Positions 49,810-60,342 are shown, counted from the first letter of the stretch. The stretch: 64,000 nucleotides of DNA from JAATFS01 sp037145635 (GCA_037145635.1 JBBCXB010000002.1:62001-126000); one strand, 5' to 3'. Made by a program: numbers and translations. Notes: generated from the letters alone by a model not told the origin.

Positions 49810-50802
49810 TCAGCGCAGCGGATGCGCCGGCACGCCCTCGTGGGTGATCTTCACCGGCAGGATAAGGCCCTGCGCGTCGAAGTCCATGCGGTCGATCGCG
49901 GTTACCCGGTGGTTGGGATCGGTCTCGCCCAGCGGGCGACGATGGTAGACGATGTACCAGCGGTCGTCGTCGGGCGTGTGGATCACCGAATGGTGGCCGG
50001 CACCGGTCGCCACCCGCGGATCCTGCTGCAGGATCCTGCCGATGCGCTCGAACGGGCCGGTCGGGCGGTCGGCGACCGCGTAGGCCACCGCATAGTCCGG
50101 ACCGCCCCAGCCGCCCTCGGACCACATCAGGTAGTAGCGGCCGCCGCGCTTGAACATCATCGGCCCCTCGACGTATTCCGGCCCCGGGGTGATCTCCTTG
50201 AACAGGGTGCCGTCGGGCAGCGGCCGCACGCCGCTGAAGTCGTCCTTCAGGCGGACCAGGTTGGCGTGCTTCCAGCCGCCGTAGACCATGTACCAGGTGC
50301 CGTCGTCGTCGCGGAACACGAACGGGTCGATCGGCTGGGCACCGTTGTGGAAGGCGCCGATCAGCGGCTTGCCGAGCAGGTCACGGTACGGGCCCTGCGG
50401 ACGGTCGGCGACGGCCACGCCGATGCCGCCGACCCCGGCGTCGTCCTGGAGGTCGTTGGCCGAGAAGAACAGGTAGTAGCGGCCGTCCTTCTGCACCACC
50501 GAGGGGGCCCACAGCGCCTGCTTCGCCCAGGACACCGCCTCGATCCGCAGCGCGTCGGCATGCCGGGTCCAGCGCACCAGGTCCGGCGAGGAGAACGCAT
50601 CGAAGCCGCGCTGCTGCGCGTAAGGCCGCGAGCTCGTCGGGTAGATCCAGTAGCTGTGGCCGAACACGGCGGCCTCCGGGTCGGCGTACCAGCCCGGCAG
50701 GATCGGATTGCCGGAATGCGGCGCGGCCGCCGGCGCGGCCGACGCCGTCCACGCCATCGCCGCCACCAGCAGCCGCGCCGCCGCGCTCGTGCCCTGTGTC
50801 AT
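49810..50802 (-). CDS. Secreted glycoside hydrolase family 43 enzyme
   Basis: A 330-residue exported enzyme (signal peptide about 1-27) with the five-bladed GH43 propeller. The catalytic base region is L-P-G-W-Y-A-D-P-E-A-A-V, the pKa-modulating Asp is in P-I-D-P-F-V-F-R-D-D-D-G-T-W-Y, and the general acid Glu is in Y-V-E-G-P-M-M-F-K-R. Family members remove arabinose or xylose side chains or cut arabinan; the specificity is not predictable. It sits between the arsC-like gene and dapD, apparently an insertion into the lysine/PII neighbourhood rather than a functional partner. Confidence 0.9.
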   Translation of the reverse strand: MTQGTSAAARLLVAAMAWTASAAPAAAPHSGNPILPGWYADPEAAVFGHSYWIYPTSSRPYAQQRGFDAFSSPDLVRWTRHADALRIEAVSWAKQALWAPSVVQKDGRYYLFFSANDLQDDAGVGGIGVAVADRPQGPYRDLLGKPLIGAFHNGAQPIDPFVFRDDDGTWYMVYGGWKHANLVRLKDDFSGVRPLPDGTLFKEITPGPEYVEGPMMFKRGGRYYLMWSEGGWGGPDYAVAYAVADRPTGPFERIGRILQQDPRVATGAGHHSVIHTPDDDRWYIVYHRRPLGETDPNHRVTAIDRMDFDAQGLILPVKITHEGVPAHPLR

Positions 50803-50945
50803 TGCCGCCCCCGCTCAGGATGCCCGGGAGCGATCTTAGATCGATCCTTCGAGGCACGCGCGATCGCCGTTGTCCCCAACGGCCGGCGCAGCCCGGCGCG
50901 GCGCGACGCCTGCGCGCGCGTCGCGCCGGACTGCGCCGCTTGCGG

Positions 50946-51821
<876 letters not shown>

Positions 51822-51837
51822 GGGGGGTCTCCGTACT

Positions 51838-54447
51838 TTACTGGGGGTCGAGACAGGCGACGAGCGCATCGCGCAGTGCCTGGCGGGAAGCGTCGGGCAA
51901 CGGCTGGTCGTGCTCGTCGGTGATCTGGAACTGGTCCTCGGCGCGCTCGCCGAAGGTGGCGATGCGGGCGTCGTGCACGCGCAGGTGCTGGCCGCGCAAC
52001 ACCTGCGCGACGTCGGCCAGCAGGCCGGGGCGGTCGGGCGCCACCAGGCTCAGGCGGGTGCGGCGGCCGCCGGCGCTCTCGCTGAATTCCACGCGCGGCG
52101 CGAAGCGGAAGTGCCGCAGCTGCCGCGGCACCGCGCGGCGCGACGGCCGCAGCCGCTGCAGGTCGCCGGCCAGCGCGTCACGCAGCGCCGCCGCCAGCCG
52201 GGCCGGGTCGCTCTCGGCATAGCCGTCGGTCGGCAGCACCTCGAAGGTATCGAAGATCGCGCCATTGGGCGCGTCCAGCACGCGCGCGCGATGGATGCCG
52301 TAGCCCTTGCGGTCCAGCGTCATCACGATCGCAGCGAACAGGCCGTCGCGGTCGGGCGAGTAGACGAACACCTCCAGCGCGTCGTTGTCGGGCGCGGCGC
52401 GGCGGGCCTTGACCAGGGTCTGGCCGAGCGCCACCTCGATCAGCGAGGACGCCTGCCAGGCCAGCTGTTCCGGCCGGAAGCGCAGGAAGCTCTCGTCCGG
52501 CATGCCGGCGAACTGGCGCTCGATGGTGGCGTCGTCGTGCCCCTGCACGCGCATCAGCACGCGGGTGGACTCGCGCGCCTCGCGCAGGCGCTCCTCGCGC
52601 GGCGCCGGATGTTCCAGGCCCTCGCGCAACGCGCGGCGGGTGGCGAAGTAGAGATCGGCCAGCAGCCGGTCCTTCCAGGCGTTCCACAGCTTGGGGCTGG
52701 TGCCGGCGATATCGGCGCAGGTCAGCAGGTAGAGGTGGTCCAGGCGCTCGCGCGTGCCCACCAGCGAGGCGAAGCGGTGGATCACCTCCGGATCGGAGAT
52801 GTCCTGCTTCTGGGCGGTCACCGACATCCGCAGGTGCTGTTCGACCAGCCAGGCCACCAGTTCGGTGTCGGCTTCGCTGAGCAGGTGCGCCTGGCAGAAC
52901 GCGCGCGCATCCACCGCCCCGAGTTCGGAGTGGTCGCCGCCGCGGCCCTTGGCGATGTCGTGGAACAGCCCGGCCAGCAGCAGCAGCTCCGGCTTGCGCA
53001 GTCGCGGCCAGACCTCGTGGGTGATCGAGAAGCGCTCGTCGGCGCGCCCGGCGGCGAACAGCGCCAGGTTGCGCAGCACCATCAGCGTGTGCTGGTCGAC
53101 GGTGTAGACGTGGAACAGGTCGAACTGCATGCGCCCGGAGACCTTGGCGAACGCCGGGATCCACTGTCCGAGCACGCCCAGCCGGGCCATGCGGTTGAGC
53201 GTCTCGACCGCGCGCGGGCCACGCAGCAGCGCCATGAAGCGCTCGCGCGCCAGCGGCGTGGCCGCGGTGTACGACGGCAGCGCCGTCAGCACCTCGGCCA
53301 GCGCGCGTGCGGTCAGCGAGTGCAGCCCGCGCACGTCGCGGTGCGCGGCCCAGCTGGCGAACAGCGCGAACACCTCCAGCACGCTGCCGCGCGGCCAGTC
53401 CGGCGCGTCGGCGGCCAGGTAGCCACGGCGCAGCGAGAAGCCTTCGTCCAGCGGCTCGAGCACCGCTTCGCCGTCGAACTGTTCCTCGAAGCGCTGCAGC
53501 AGGCGGTCGCTGAGCCGGCGCACGATCGCGGCGCTGCGGTAGAAGCGCTGCATCATCTTTTCCACGCCCAGGTTCTGGAGGTCGTCGGAAAAGCCCAGCC
53601 GCTGCGCCAGCGTCTTCTGGTAGTCGAAACGCAGGCGCTCCTCGGGCCGGTTGGCGACCAGGTGCAGGCCGTAGCGCAACCGCGCCAGCTCGCGGCGCTC
53701 GCGGCGCAGCGCCGCGGCCTCGTCGCCCCCGACATGGCCGAGCCCGACCAGCGCCTCCAGGTCGCGCACGCCGAAGGCGCGCAGCGCCATCCAGCCCAGC
53801 GTCTGCAGGTCGCGCAGCCCGCCCGGGCCGTCCTTGATGTCCGGTTCCAGGTTGTCGGCGGTGTCGCCGAAACGCTGGTGCCGCGTCTGCAGTTCCTCGC
53901 GCTTGGCCAGGAAGAACGCGCGCGCGGGCCACACCCGCTCGGCGGCGACCGCCGCGGCCAGCGCCGCGCGGGCCCCGGCCCCGGCTACCAGCGGGCGCGA
54001 CTCGATCAGTGCGGTCAGCACGGTCTGGTCGGCCGCTGCCGCGGTGCACTGCGAGGCCGACCGCACCGCATGGCTGACCGGCAGCCCGGCATCCCACAAC
54101 AGCGCGAACAGCCGCGCCAGCGCCGGCTGGTGGCGCTGCTGCTGCTCGGGCTCGCCGAGCACCAGCACGTCCACGTCCGAACGCGGGAACAGCTCGCCGC
54201 GGCCGTAGCCGCCGACCGCATGCACCGACAGCGCCGCACTGTCCGGCACGCAGCGCTGCCAGGCGTCGCGGATCAGCTGGTCGACCGCGCGCGCGCGCAG
54301 CGCCAGCAGCCGGTCGATGTCGTCGTCCTGGTCGAAGCGGCGGCACAGCCGCGCGTCGGCACAGGCCAGCGCCTGCCGCGCCTGCGCCGCCCACTCGCCG
54401 TCGCCGGACTCGCCGGACTCGGGCGCCGGCTCCGGCAGCGTGCTCAC
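51838..54447 (-). CDS. glnD: Bifunctional PII uridylyltransferase/uridylyl-removing enzyme
   Basis: An 869-residue nitrogen sensor that uridylylates PII when glutamine is low and reverses it when glutamine is high. The N-terminal nucleotidyltransferase has G-G-Y-G-R-G-E-L-F-P-R-S-D-V-D-V-L. A central HD domain (L-F-H-D-I-A-K-G-R-G-G-D-H) performs de-uridylylation, and two C-terminal ACT domains (V-F-V-Y-S-P-D-R-D-G-L-F-A and V-A-P-D-R-P-G-L-L-A-D-V) sense glutamine. The GTG start overlaps the map stop (GTGA). Normal length. Confidence 0.96.
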   Translation of the reverse strand: MSTLPEPAPESGESGDGEWAAQARQALACADARLCRRFDQDDDIDRLLALRARAVDQLIRDAWQRCVPDSAALSVHAVGGYGRGELFPRSDVDVLVLGEPEQQQRHQPALARLFALLWDAGLPVSHAVRSASQCTAAAADQTVLTALIESRPLVAGAGARAALAAAVAAERVWPARAFFLAKREELQTRHQRFGDTADNLEPDIKDGPGGLRDLQTLGWMALRAFGVRDLEALVGLGHVGGDEAAALRRERRELARLRYGLHLVANRPEERLRFDYQKTLAQRLGFSDDLQNLGVEKMMQRFYRSAAIVRRLSDRLLQRFEEQFDGEAVLEPLDEGFSLRRGYLAADAPDWPRGSVLEVFALFASWAAHRDVRGLHSLTARALAEVLTALPSYTAATPLARERFMALLRGPRAVETLNRMARLGVLGQWIPAFAKVSGRMQFDLFHVYTVDQHTLMVLRNLALFAAGRADERFSITHEVWPRLRKPELLLLAGLFHDIAKGRGGDHSELGAVDARAFCQAHLLSEADTELVAWLVEQHLRMSVTAQKQDISDPEVIHRFASLVGTRERLDHLYLLTCADIAGTSPKLWNAWKDRLLADLYFATRRALREGLEHPAPREERLREARESTRVLMRVQGHDDATIERQFAGMPDESFLRFRPEQLAWQASSLIEVALGQTLVKARRAAPDNDALEVFVYSPDRDGLFAAIVMTLDRKGYGIHRARVLDAPNGAIFDTFEVLPTDGYAESDPARLAAALRDALAGDLQRLRPSRRAVPRQLRHFRFAPRVEFSESAGGRRTRLSLVAPDRPGLLADVAQVLRGQHLRVHDARIATFGERAEDQFQITDEHDQPLPDASRQALRDALVACLDPQ

Positions 54448-55220
54448 ACCGGGGCGGGCACGTTGGGCGACAGCGTCAGCACGTCCACCCCGTCCTCGGT
54501 GACGGCGATCATGTGCTCCCACTGCGCCGACAGCTTGCGGTCCTTGGTGACCACGGTCCAGCCATCCGGCAGCACGCGGGTGTAGCGCGTGCCCTCGTTG
54601 ATCATCGGCTCGATGGTGAAGGTCATGCCCGGCTTCAGCACCAGGCCCTCGCCGGGGCGGCCGTAGTGCAGCACCTGCGGCTCGTCGTGGTAGACCTTGC
54701 CGATGCCGTGGCCGCAGTACTCGCGCACCACGCTGAAGCGCTCGGATTCGGCGTACTGCTGGATCGCGTTGCCGATGTCACCCAGGGTCGCGCCCGGGCG
54801 CACGGCGCGGATGCCGCGCCACATCGCCTCGTAGGTGGTCTCCACCAGCCGCCGCGCCATCACCGACGGCGTACCGACGTAGTACATGCGGCTGGTGTCG
54901 CCGTGCCAGCCGTCCTTGATCACGGTGACGTCGATGTTGACGATGTCGCCGTCCTTCAGGACCTTGGCCTCGCTGGGGATGCCGTGGCAGATGACGTTGT
55001 TGACCGAGGTGCACACGCTCTTGGGGAAGCCGCGGTAGCCGACGTTGGCCGGCACCGTGCCCTGCACGTTGACGATGTGGTCGTGACAGATGCGATCGAG
55101 CTCGGCGGTGGTGGCCCCCGGCTTCACATGCGGGGCGACCACGTCCAGCACCTCGGCGGCCAGTCGCCCGGCCACGCGCATCAGTTCGATTTCTTGTTGG
55201 GTTTTCAGATTGACGCTCAT
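54444..55220 (-). CDS. map: Methionine aminopeptidase type I
   Basis: A 258-residue metallo-enzyme that removes initiator Met. Metal ligands are in I-V-N-I-D-V-T-V-I-K-D (Asp), H-G-D-T-S-R-M-Y (Asp), G-H-G-I-G (His), T-I-E-P-M-I-N (Glu) and S-A-Q-W-E-H (Glu). Start M-S-V-N-L-K-T; longer in-frame readings lack support. In E. coli map is divergent from rpsB-tsf; here a pilus locus lies between them. It overlaps glnD by 4 bases. Confidence 0.97.
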   Translation of the reverse strand: MSVNLKTQQEIELMRVAGRLAAEVLDVVAPHVKPGATTAELDRICHDHIVNVQGTVPANVGYRGFPKSVCTSVNNVICHGIPSEAKVLKDGDIVNIDVTVIKDGWHGDTSRMYYVGTPSVMARRLVETTYEAMWRGIRAVRPGATLGDIGNAIQQYAESERFSVVREYCGHGIGKVYHDEPQVLHYGRPGEGLVLKPGMTFTIEPMINEGTRYTRVLPDGWTVVTKDRKLSAQWEHMIAVTEDGVDVLTLSPNVPAPV

Positions 55221-55369
55221 CCCCGGATTATCGCCGATCCGCGGCGAATCTGAACGCGCCGGCGAAAGCCGTTCAGGCCGTGAAGGGAAAGTGACGGCCA
55301 ATCCGGTCGGGGAAGGCCCCCTATTCATCTCCGGACATGGCCGCGTCAAAATAATGACCAGGGCGAAAA

Positions 55370-55383
55370 GTGATTAAAATCAC
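55370..55383. promoter_or_regulatory. CRP/Clp-like palindrome upstream of the pilus operon
   Basis: GTGATTAAAATCAC fits GTGA-N6-TCAC, the core of CRP-family sites, which in Xanthomonadaceae are bound by Clp, a cyclic-di-GMP-sensitive regulator. It is 39 bases upstream of the sigma-54-like promoter. Function inferred. Confidence 0.45.
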
Positions 55384-55421
55384 GAAAAACAAGCGATTTG
55401 GCGGTTACAACTGCACGTAAT

Positions 55422-55437
55422 TGGCATGGCTGGTGCA
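55422..55437 (+). promoter_or_regulatory. Sigma-54-like promoter of the pilus operon
   Basis: TGGCATGGCTGGTGCA keeps the invariant GG and GC at the -24/-12 spacing of the consensus TGGCACG-N4-TTGCW, with two mismatches outside them. The first pilin ATG is 63 bases downstream. A similar element precedes the second pilus unit at 60343. Confidence 0.55.
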
Positions 55438-55500
55438 GAGACCAGCCCGACGAACTCCTCGTCGCTACAGATAGACCCCCGGGGTCAAGGAAAACTGTCC

Positions 55501-56025
55501 ATGCGTACTGTCCTGTCCTGTCTCACCGGTGTCCTCCTGGTCACCGCTTCCGCCGGCGCCGCTGCTGCCGACACCACCACCTTCAACGTCAAGATGGCGG
55601 TCACCAAGGCCTGCACGATCACGGCCGCCTCGGCGGTGGACGTGGACTTCGGGTCGGTGCTGTCGACCTCCACCAGCAATGCCGATGCCCAGGGCAGCGT
55701 GACCGCCCAGTGCACTGCGCAGACGCCCTACAACATCGCCCTCAGCGCCGGCGCCCACCCTGGCACCGCCAACGACGTGACCACGCGCCGGATGAAGCTG
55801 ACCGACGCCACCGTGACCACCAACAACTACGTCGGCTACCAGCTCTACCAGGATACCGGCCGCAGCACGGTCTGGGGTTCCACCACCGGCATCAACACCC
55901 TGAGCCGCAGCGCCACCGGCAACAACGAGGTCTATCCGGTCTACGGTCGCGTGACCAATCCGGCCGGCAACAATGCCGCGGCCGGTAGCTACCAGGACAC
56001 CATCACCGCCACCATCATCTACTGA
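55501..56025 (+). CDS. Archaic (Csu-type) major pilin, spore coat U domain
   Basis: A 174-residue secreted pilin with a signal peptide (1-23, ending A-A-A). One SCPU domain follows: K-A-C-T-I-T-A-A-S-A-V-D-V-D-F-G-S-V near the mature start, a second Cys in V-T-A-Q-C-T-A-Q-T-P, and the chaperone-donated C-terminal strand D-T-I-T-A-T-I-I-Y. It matches CsuA/B, the shaft subunit of archaic chaperone-usher pili used for surface attachment. First gene of a four-gene unit pilin-chaperone-usher-adhesin. Directly preceded by a sigma-54-like promoter and a long leader. Confidence 0.88.
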   Translation: MRTVLSCLTGVLLVTASAGAAAADTTTFNVKMAVTKACTITAASAVDVDFGSVLSTSTSNADAQGSVTAQCTAQTPYNIALSAGAHPGTANDVTTRRMKLTDATVTTNNYVGYQLYQDTGRSTVWGSTTGINTLSRSATGNNEVYPVYGRVTNPAGNNAAAGSYQDTITATIIY

Positions 56026-56032
56026 GCCCGCG

Positions 56033-56797
56033 ATGGAAACCGGGGACCATGACGAAAGCCGCGGCGCAGGTCGCCGCGGCGGGCGGGCGTGGGCGCTCGC
56101 GCTGCTGGCCGTGCTCGCCGGCGGCCCGGCCGCGGCGGCAAGCCTGCAACTGGCGCCGACCATGCTGAGCCTGGCGCCGGAACAGAACGCCGACGGCCTG
56201 TGGCTGAGCAACAGCGGCAGCGCGCCCGTGCAGGTGCAGGTGCGTGCCTACCGCTGGACCCAGCGCGACGGCAGCGAGGACCTGCAGCCCACCCAGGACC
56301 TGCTGATCAGTCCGCCGATGCGCTCGCTGCCGGCCGGCGAGCGCCAGCTGATCCGGGTCATCCGCGCCCACCCGGCGGCACCGGCCGAGGAGGTCGCCTA
56401 CCGCGTGATCGTCGACGAGCTGCCGCGCCCGGAGGCCGAGCGCAGCGGCATGCAGTTCGTGCTGCGCTATTCGGTGCCGGTGTTCGTGCTGCCGCGCCAG
56501 CCGGAGCAGCCGCAGCCGGACCTGCGGGCGCGGCTGCTGCGCGACGCCAACGGCTCCGCGTCGCTGGAGGTCAGCAACCGCGGCAGCGCACATGCGCAGA
56601 TCGCCGACCTGCGGCACGTCGCCGACGGCTCGCCGCGCTTCGCGCTGAACGGGCTGGTGGGCTATGTGCTGCCCGGCCAGACCATGCGCTGGTCGCTGGG
56701 CAAGCCGCTGAGCGCCTTCCCGCTGGGTGTGTTCACCGCAAGGATCAACGGTGAGGCGGACGAGCGCACGCTCCTCACGCTGTCCGCGTCGCCTTGA
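56033..56797 (+). CDS. Archaic pilus chaperone (CsuC-like)
   Basis: A 254-residue periplasmic chaperone with a signal sequence (A-L-A-L-L-A-V-L-A-G-G to A-A-A). The first immunoglobulin domain carries L-Q-L-A-P-T-M-L-S-L-A-P and the basic R-Q-L-I-R-V-I-R that anchors the pilin carboxylate. Y-R-V-I-V-D-E-L-P is the G1-like strand region, and V-F-V-L-P leads into domain 2. It starts 7 bases after the pilin gene and stops 10 bases before the usher. A second, diverged chaperone is encoded at 60709. Confidence 0.9.
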   Translation: METGDHDESRGAGRRGGRAWALALLAVLAGGPAAAASLQLAPTMLSLAPEQNADGLWLSNSGSAPVQVQVRAYRWTQRDGSEDLQPTQDLLISPPMRSLPAGERQLIRVIRAHPAAPAEEVAYRVIVDELPRPEAERSGMQFVLRYSVPVFVLPRQPEQPQPDLRARLLRDANGSASLEVSNRGSAHAQIADLRHVADGSPRFALNGLVGYVLPGQTMRWSLGKPLSAFPLGVFTARINGEADERTLLTLSASP

Positions 56798-56807
56798 GGG
56801 CCTGCTG

Positions 56808-59147
56808 ATGCTCGCGGCCCTGGCGTCCCTGCCGCTGTGCTGCCGTGCCGGCACGACCGACGCGGGCGAGCTGCCGACGCCCGCCGCCGGCGCGCCCGAG
56901 ACCCAGACGCTGTACCTGGACGTCACCGTCAACCGCACCGACCGCGGGCTGGCGCCGTTCGAACTGCGGGCCGGCAGCCTGCGCGCCACGGTCGCCACCC
57001 TGCGCCGGCTCGGCTTCACCCTGGCCGACCGCGCGCCCGCGGACTGGATCGAGCTGGAGACGTTGCCGAACGTCGACGTACGCTACGAGGCGGCGCTGCA
57101 GCAGCTGTCGCTGCAGGCGCCGCTGGAGCAGCTGTCGCTGCCGACCACCGTGCTCAAGGCCGCCGACGAGGGCACGCCGCCGGCATCGGCCTCGCCGGGC
57201 GTGCTGTTCAACTACGACCTGTATGCCACCCGCACCCAGGCCAGCAGCAACGTGGCGTTGACCACGGAGCTGCGCGCGTTCGGCATCGGGCCGGGACTGT
57301 TCACCACCACCTCGGTGCTGCGCGGCTACGACCGCCACCAGGATTCGCGGCTGCACGGCGAGTCGGTACGCCTGGACAGCGCCTGGCAGCTGGACTTCCC
57401 GGAATCGGCGGTCAGCCTCACCGTCGGCGACTTCTACAGCGGTTTCGTCGACTGGAGCCGCTCGGTGCGGCTGGGCGGGGTGCAGGTGGGCACCAACTAC
57501 GGGCTGCAGCCGTATCGGATGCTGACGCCGACCCCGACCTTCCTCGGGGAGGCGGTGGTGCCGTCCACCGTGGAGCTGTACGTCGATGGCCTGCGCCAGT
57601 ACAACGGTGAGGTGCCGGTGGGGCCGTTCCAGCTCGCGGCCCAGCCCGGCATCAACGGCAACGGCGACGCCCGGATCGTGGTCACCGACGCCTTCGGCCG
57701 CGTCCGCACGCTGAACTTCGCGTTCTACGGCACCCAGCAGCTGCTGGCCCGGGACGTGACCGACTGGTCGGCCGGTATCGGCCATCTGCGCAAGGACTAC
57801 GGCGTGCGCTCGTTCGCCTACGAATCCCAGCTGGTCGCCAGCGCTACCTGGCGGCGTGGCGTCCGCGACGACTTCACCTACGAACTGCATGCCGAGGGCG
57901 GCGGCGGCGTGGCGACCGCCGGCGTGGGCGGCCTGTGGCTGCTCGGCCAGGCCGGCGTCGTCAACGCCGCCTATGCGCGCAGCCGCCTGGGCGCCGCCCA
58001 GGGCGGCCAGTACGCGCTCGGCTACAGTTGGAACAACCGCCACCTCAACGCCAGCGTCAACACCCAGCGCACGCAGGGCGACTACCGCGACCTGGGCGCG
58101 CTGCAGGGCGCCCTGCCGGTGCGCGCCAGCGACAACGCGGTGCTGGGCGTCAGCTTCACCCGGCTCGGTTCGCTGGGCGTCAGCTACGTGCGCCTGAGCT
58201 ACCCCGACGTCGACAGCAACCGCTACGCCGGCCTGTTCTGGTCGCGCAACTTCGGCAGCGACTGGTCCGCCAACCTCTCGGTGAACCAGAACCTGGACGT
58301 CAGCACGGACCGCAGCCTGTACTTCTCGATCGCCACCGGCTTCGGGTCCAACCGCCAGGCCAGTGCCGCGTTCCAGCGCACCGGCTCGCGCAACGGCGTG
58401 GTCGCCGACCTCAGCCAGCCGCTGCCGGGCGACGGCGAGGTCGGCGGCGTGGGCTGGCGGGTGCAGGCGCGCACCGGCAACGACAGCAACGGCGGGCTGG
58501 GCGAGATCGGCTGGCTCAACCGCGCCGGCCGCTACGCCCTGGGCGCGGCCAGCCAGGGCGACACCAGCTACGGCTATGCCAGCGCCAGCGGCAGCGTGGT
58601 GTGGATGCAGGGCCACACCTTCATGGCCCGCGACATCACCGACGCCTTCGCCCTGGTCTCCACCGACGGCTACCCCGGGGTGCCGGTGCGGCTGGAGAAC
58701 CGGCCGATCGGCGTCACCGACCGCAACGGCATCCTGCTGGTCACGCCGCTGCAGTCGTGGCAGCGCAACCGCCTCTCCATCGATGCGCTCGACCTGCCGG
58801 CCGACCTGCGCGTGGACCGGGTGGAAGCCTCGGTGACGCCGCGCCAGCAGTCCGGCCTGCAGGTGAGCTTCGGCCTGCGCCGGATCCGAGCCGCCACGGT
58901 GGTGCTGCAGGATGCCGAGGGGAACGCGCTGGCGCTGGGCAGCAGCGTGCAGGTGCATGGCCAGACCGACCCGCCGGCCGTGGTCGGCTACGACGGCGAA
59001 GCGTTCCTGGACGACCTGCAGCCGCACAACCGGCTCGACGTGGTCACGCCGGACGGGCCCTGCCGCGTGGAGTTCGACTACCCTGCCGGCCAGCCCCCGC
59101 TGCCGCGGATCGGGCCGCTGACCTGCCAGCCGCCGGTGGCTCCGTGA
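56808..59147 (+). CDS. Archaic pilus outer-membrane usher (CsuD-like)
   Basis: A 779-residue usher that threads chaperone-bound subunits through the outer membrane. It has a signal peptide, an N-terminal periplasmic domain (L-Y-L-D-V-T-V-N), a 24-strand barrel with a plug (P-S-T-V-E-L-Y-V-D-G-L-R-Q-Y near residue 255-268), and C-terminal domains ending with V-E-F-D-Y-P-A-G-Q. The short signal starting M-L-A-A-L-A-S-L is unusual; CTG codons precede it, and the chosen ATG is the first standard start in frame. The stop overlaps the adhesin GTG. Confidence 0.92.
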   Translation: MLAALASLPLCCRAGTTDAGELPTPAAGAPETQTLYLDVTVNRTDRGLAPFELRAGSLRATVATLRRLGFTLADRAPADWIELETLPNVDVRYEAALQQLSLQAPLEQLSLPTTVLKAADEGTPPASASPGVLFNYDLYATRTQASSNVALTTELRAFGIGPGLFTTTSVLRGYDRHQDSRLHGESVRLDSAWQLDFPESAVSLTVGDFYSGFVDWSRSVRLGGVQVGTNYGLQPYRMLTPTPTFLGEAVVPSTVELYVDGLRQYNGEVPVGPFQLAAQPGINGNGDARIVVTDAFGRVRTLNFAFYGTQQLLARDVTDWSAGIGHLRKDYGVRSFAYESQLVASATWRRGVRDDFTYELHAEGGGGVATAGVGGLWLLGQAGVVNAAYARSRLGAAQGGQYALGYSWNNRHLNASVNTQRTQGDYRDLGALQGALPVRASDNAVLGVSFTRLGSLGVSYVRLSYPDVDSNRYAGLFWSRNFGSDWSANLSVNQNLDVSTDRSLYFSIATGFGSNRQASAAFQRTGSRNGVVADLSQPLPGDGEVGGVGWRVQARTGNDSNGGLGEIGWLNRAGRYALGAASQGDTSYGYASASGSVVWMQGHTFMARDITDAFALVSTDGYPGVPVRLENRPIGVTDRNGILLVTPLQSWQRNRLSIDALDLPADLRVDRVEASVTPRQQSGLQVSFGLRRIRAATVVLQDAEGNALALGSSVQVHGQTDPPAVVGYDGEAFLDDLQPHNRLDVVTPDGPCRVEFDYPAGQPPLPRIGPLTCQPPVAP

Positions 59148-60172
59148 CCGGCCGGCACGCGTTCGCGGCGTTGCTGACGCTGCTGCTGGCGCTGCTGCTG
59201 CCGGCGCCGGCGCGCGCCGATACCACCTGCACCACCACGGCCGTCGGCTCGGTGGCGTTCGGCACCGTGTCGGCCACCGGCAACACCGACGTGACCGCCA
59301 CCTTCAACGTGGTCTGCACCACCGCCGCGCTCAGCGTGCTGGGAGCCACCCGGGTACGCATGTGCCTGAGCATCGGCGACGGCAGCACCGGCAGCGGCGC
59401 CTACACGCCCCGGCGCATGACCAACGCCACCAGCGACCTGCTGGCCTACCAGTTCTACACCGACGCGGCGCGCACCACGATCTGGGGCAACCTGGCCAAC
59501 GCCAGCGGCCCGGGCCCGCTGATCTGGGACTTCAGTTACCCGGTACCGGTGGTGACCGGCGGCTCGCAGACCTTCACCGTGACGATCTACGCCCGCGTGC
59601 CGGCGGCACAGGCGTTTTCCGTCGGCGCCTACAACAGCGTGTTCAACGGCGCCAACACCGCACTGAACTACTCGTACAACGAAAGCATCATCGGCCCGCC
59701 GGCGACCCCGGCGACCTGCACCTCCGGCGGCACCGGCTCCAAGAGCGCCACCGGCGCGTTCCCGTTCACCGCCACGGCCGTGGTGGCGCCGCGCTGCAGC
59801 GCCTACGTCACCACCGACCTGGACTTCGGCAGCGTCGCCGGCAGCATCAACGGCAACGTCGACAGCATCGCCACGCTCAGCATGGCCTGCACCAACCGCA
59901 CCGCCTGGAACGTCGGCCTGGGCGACGGCCTCAACGCGGCCAACGGCGTCAGGCGGATGAAGCACAGCACCAGCGCGATCTACATCAACTACGGGCTGTA
60001 CCACGACAGCGCGCGCAGCATCCAGTGGGGGTCGACCGTGGGGACCGACGTGCTCAGCGGCATCGGCAACGGCAATACCCAGACCCTCACCGTGTACGGA
60101 CGGGTGCCCACCGGGCAGACCCCCATCGCCGGCAGCTACAGCGACACCGTGGTCGCGACGATCACGTACTGA
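59144..60172 (+). CDS. Two-domain tip adhesin of the archaic pilus (CsuE-like)
   Basis: A 342-residue secreted protein starting at GTG inside the usher stop codon (GTGA). After the signal peptide (ending A-R-A) come two spore-coat-U domains. The N-terminal one (about 24-190) starts C-T-T-T-A-V-G-S-V-A-F-G-T-V and lacks a donor strand, as expected for a receptor-binding tip. The C-terminal pilin domain (about 200-342) starts P-R-C-S-A-Y-V-T-T-D-L-D-F-G and ends with the donor strand T-V-V-A-T-I-T-Y. CsuE in Acinetobacter binds hydrophobic surfaces through the N-terminal domain. Hydrophobic loop residues were not modelled here. Confidence 0.88.
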   Translation: MTGRHAFAALLTLLLALLLPAPARADTTCTTTAVGSVAFGTVSATGNTDVTATFNVVCTTAALSVLGATRVRMCLSIGDGSTGSGAYTPRRMTNATSDLLAYQFYTDAARTTIWGNLANASGPGPLIWDFSYPVPVVTGGSQTFTVTIYARVPAAQAFSVGAYNSVFNGANTALNYSYNESIIGPPATPATCTSGGTGSKSATGAFPFTATAVVAPRCSAYVTTDLDFGSVAGSINGNVDSIATLSMACTNRTAWNVGLGDGLNAANGVRRMKHSTSAIYINYGLYHDSARSIQWGSTVGTDVLSGIGNGNTQTLTVYGRVPTGQTPIAGSYSDTVVATITY

Positions 60173-60184
60173 GCCGGCGCACGC

Positions 60185-60210
60185 CGGCGACGGCGACGGC
60201 GACGGCGACG
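60185..60210 (+). repeat. Short tandem repeat (GGCGAC)x4
   Basis: Four perfect copies of GGCGAC follow the adhesin stop codon. A hexamer array of this kind can slip, but it is outside coding sequence; effect on transcription of the downstream genes is unknown. Confidence 0.7.
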
Positions 60211-60342
60211 CTAAAGTTCCCCTGTCCGCGTGCCGATAATGCGCGGGAGGCGTTCACAAAGCTGTCGCCGCCTCGATTTCAAAACCCGCCCCCCACCGCG
60301 GACATGGATGACCGGCATTTAAATAGCGCGCTATATGATAGT

